Assembly: GCF_051487185.1 (NCBI RefSeq)
Contig: NZ_JAHVDK010000016.1
Coordinates: 109,303 to 173,302, forward strand
Length of the DNA stretch: 64,000 nt
DNA from: Inquilinus limosus_F
GTDB taxonomy: Bacteria > Pseudomonadota > Alphaproteobacteria > DSM-16000 > Inquilinaceae
Direction of reading: 5' to 3'
Below are positions 63,487-64,000 of this stretch, in pieces. The notes below the pieces were generated by a model. That model made no database searches, was not told the origin of the DNA, and saw nothing but the letters and a program-made list of their open reading frames with translations. Position 1 is the stretch's first letter, and the number at the start of each line of letters is the position of its first letter. Made by a program: the position numbers and the translations under genes.

Positions 63487-63681
63487 ATGACGACCATTCT
63501 CATCATTTGGGCCATCCTCGGCCCATCTATCGGCCTTCTGGCTGGCTGCCTTCTCACCGCCGGCGCGGCTGGTCGGCGGCCGATCGAAGAGACGCACGCC
63601 AGCTGGCCGGTGGGCGGATACCACCACCTTGATAGCCGATCCGTCCGCTTCAGGCCTCGGCGCGAGCAGGAGAAGGGCTGA
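63487..63681 (+). CDS. Possible 64-residue small membrane protein before glmS
   Basis: ATG 63487 to TGA 63681 gives 64 residues with one hydrophobic segment (MTTILIIWAILGPSIGLLAG) and a basic tail. Its stop shares the A of the glmS start (TGATG), which suggests coupling, yet the Shine-Dalgarno is poor and the tail composition is unconvincing. It could be the 5' leader of glmS rather than a gene. Confidence 0.35.
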   Translation: MTTILIIWAILGPSIGLLAGCLLTAGAAGRRPIEETHASWPVGGYHHLDSRSVRFRPRREQEKG

Positions 63682-64000
63682 TGTGCGGCATTGTCGGCAT
63701 CGTCGGGACCCGGCCGGTGGCGTCGCGGCTGGTCGAGGCGCTGAAGCGGCTGGAGTATCGCGGCTATGACTCGGCCGGCATCGCCACGCTGGTGGCGGGG
63801 CGGATCGAGCGCCGCCGGGCCGAGGGCAAGCTGGTGAACCTGGAACGGCGTCTGGACGAGGCGCCGATCGACGGCACCATCGGCATCGGCCACACCCGCT
63901 GGGCGACGCATGGCCGGCCGAGCGAGAGCAACGCCCATCCGCACGCGACCGACCGGGTGGCGATCGTGCACAACGGCATCATCGAGAACTTCCGCGCGCT
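63681..64000 (+). CDS. glmS: Glutamine-fructose-6-phosphate aminotransferase, N-terminal part (continues beyond window)
   Basis: The first 106 residues of GlmS, which makes glucosamine-6-phosphate for peptidoglycan and LPS, are present. The protein starts MCGIVGIVGT, where Cys2 (Cys1 after Met removal) is the glutaminase nucleophile; YRGYDSAGIA, GIGHTRWATHG and HNGIIENF are the class II amidotransferase motifs. AGGAGAAGG lies 4-8 nt upstream of ATG 63681, so the start is secure. The isomerase domain lies outside the window. Confidence 0.97.
   Translation, partial: MCGIVGIVGTRPVASRLVEALKRLEYRGYDSAGIATLVAGRIERRRAEGKLVNLERRLDEAPIDGTIGIGHTRWATHGRPSESNAHPHATDRVAIVHNGIIENFRA

Overview
The window looks like chromosomal DNA of a GC-rich alphaproteobacterium, by eye close to 70% G+C. 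A Rhodospirillales or Rhizobiales-type soil or plant-associated heterotroph fits best. This is inferred from the many Tat-exported solute-binding proteins, the many peptide-type ABC importers, the hydantoinase, uronate and opine-type catabolic genes, the CGTCATTGCGAG-type palindromes and a GTTC-N7-GTTC box of the alphaproteobacterial LexA type. No tRNA, rRNA, insertion sequence, CRISPR array or prophage was seen. Genes are densely packed, and stop/start overlaps (ATGA, TGATG) are common.

Layout. (1) 1-1014: the tail (Hpt domain) of a hybrid histidine kinase and a convergent OmpR/TorR-type response regulator. (2) 1287-8407: a compact plus-strand cluster of two flavin amine oxidases, a ThDP enzyme of the acetolactate synthase fold and a KAS III-like protein without the usual catalytic cysteine, followed by an unrecognised protein. 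It looks like a small biosynthetic pathway from amino acids through 2-oxo acids to a condensed product. A scrap of a glutathione transferase and a nitronate monooxygenase follow. (3) 9903-16363: a sugar operon (binding protein, two permeases, ADP-dependent-type sugar kinase, tagatose-bisphosphate-type aldolase) with a divergent DeoR regulator and no local ABC ATPase. (4) 16632-17390: an unrecognised protein whose start is overlapped by a LexA-like box, with palindromic repeats on both sides. (5) 17634-27336: a peptide-type ABC importer, an FAD amine oxidase, an SDR, a MarR regulator and a PuuB-like oxidase. (6) 27506-39118: a second importer with a permease-ATPase fusion, HyuB/HyuA, a close paralogue of the first FAD oxidase and a divergent LysR regulator. 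(7) 39123-48122: an acid-sugar locus with an enolase-superfamily dehydratase, a third importer, a GntR regulator and uronate dehydrogenase. (8) 48518-50317: an autotransporter behind an AT-rich leader. (9) 50318-60331: a LysR regulator divergent from a fourth importer with a creatininase-family protein, an RraA-like protein, a gamma-glutamyltransferase-like protein and an N-formylglutamate amidohydrolase-like protein. (10) 60418-63001 on the minus strand: a small operon of a 71-residue peptide with a GKP/GRP collagen-like tail, a possible 42-residue peptide, a PqqD-HPr-kinase fusion and a nucleotidyltransferase. (11) 63681 to the end: the start of glmS.

The middle 45 kb is largely an import-and-oxidise landscape. 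Four dipeptide-family importers and one sugar importer each sit with their own catabolic enzymes and, in most cases, a local regulator. The two regions most likely to hold undescribed biology are the peptide/PqqD-kinase/nucleotidyltransferase operon (60418-63001) and the amine oxidase/ThDP/Cys-less KAS III cluster (1287-7386).
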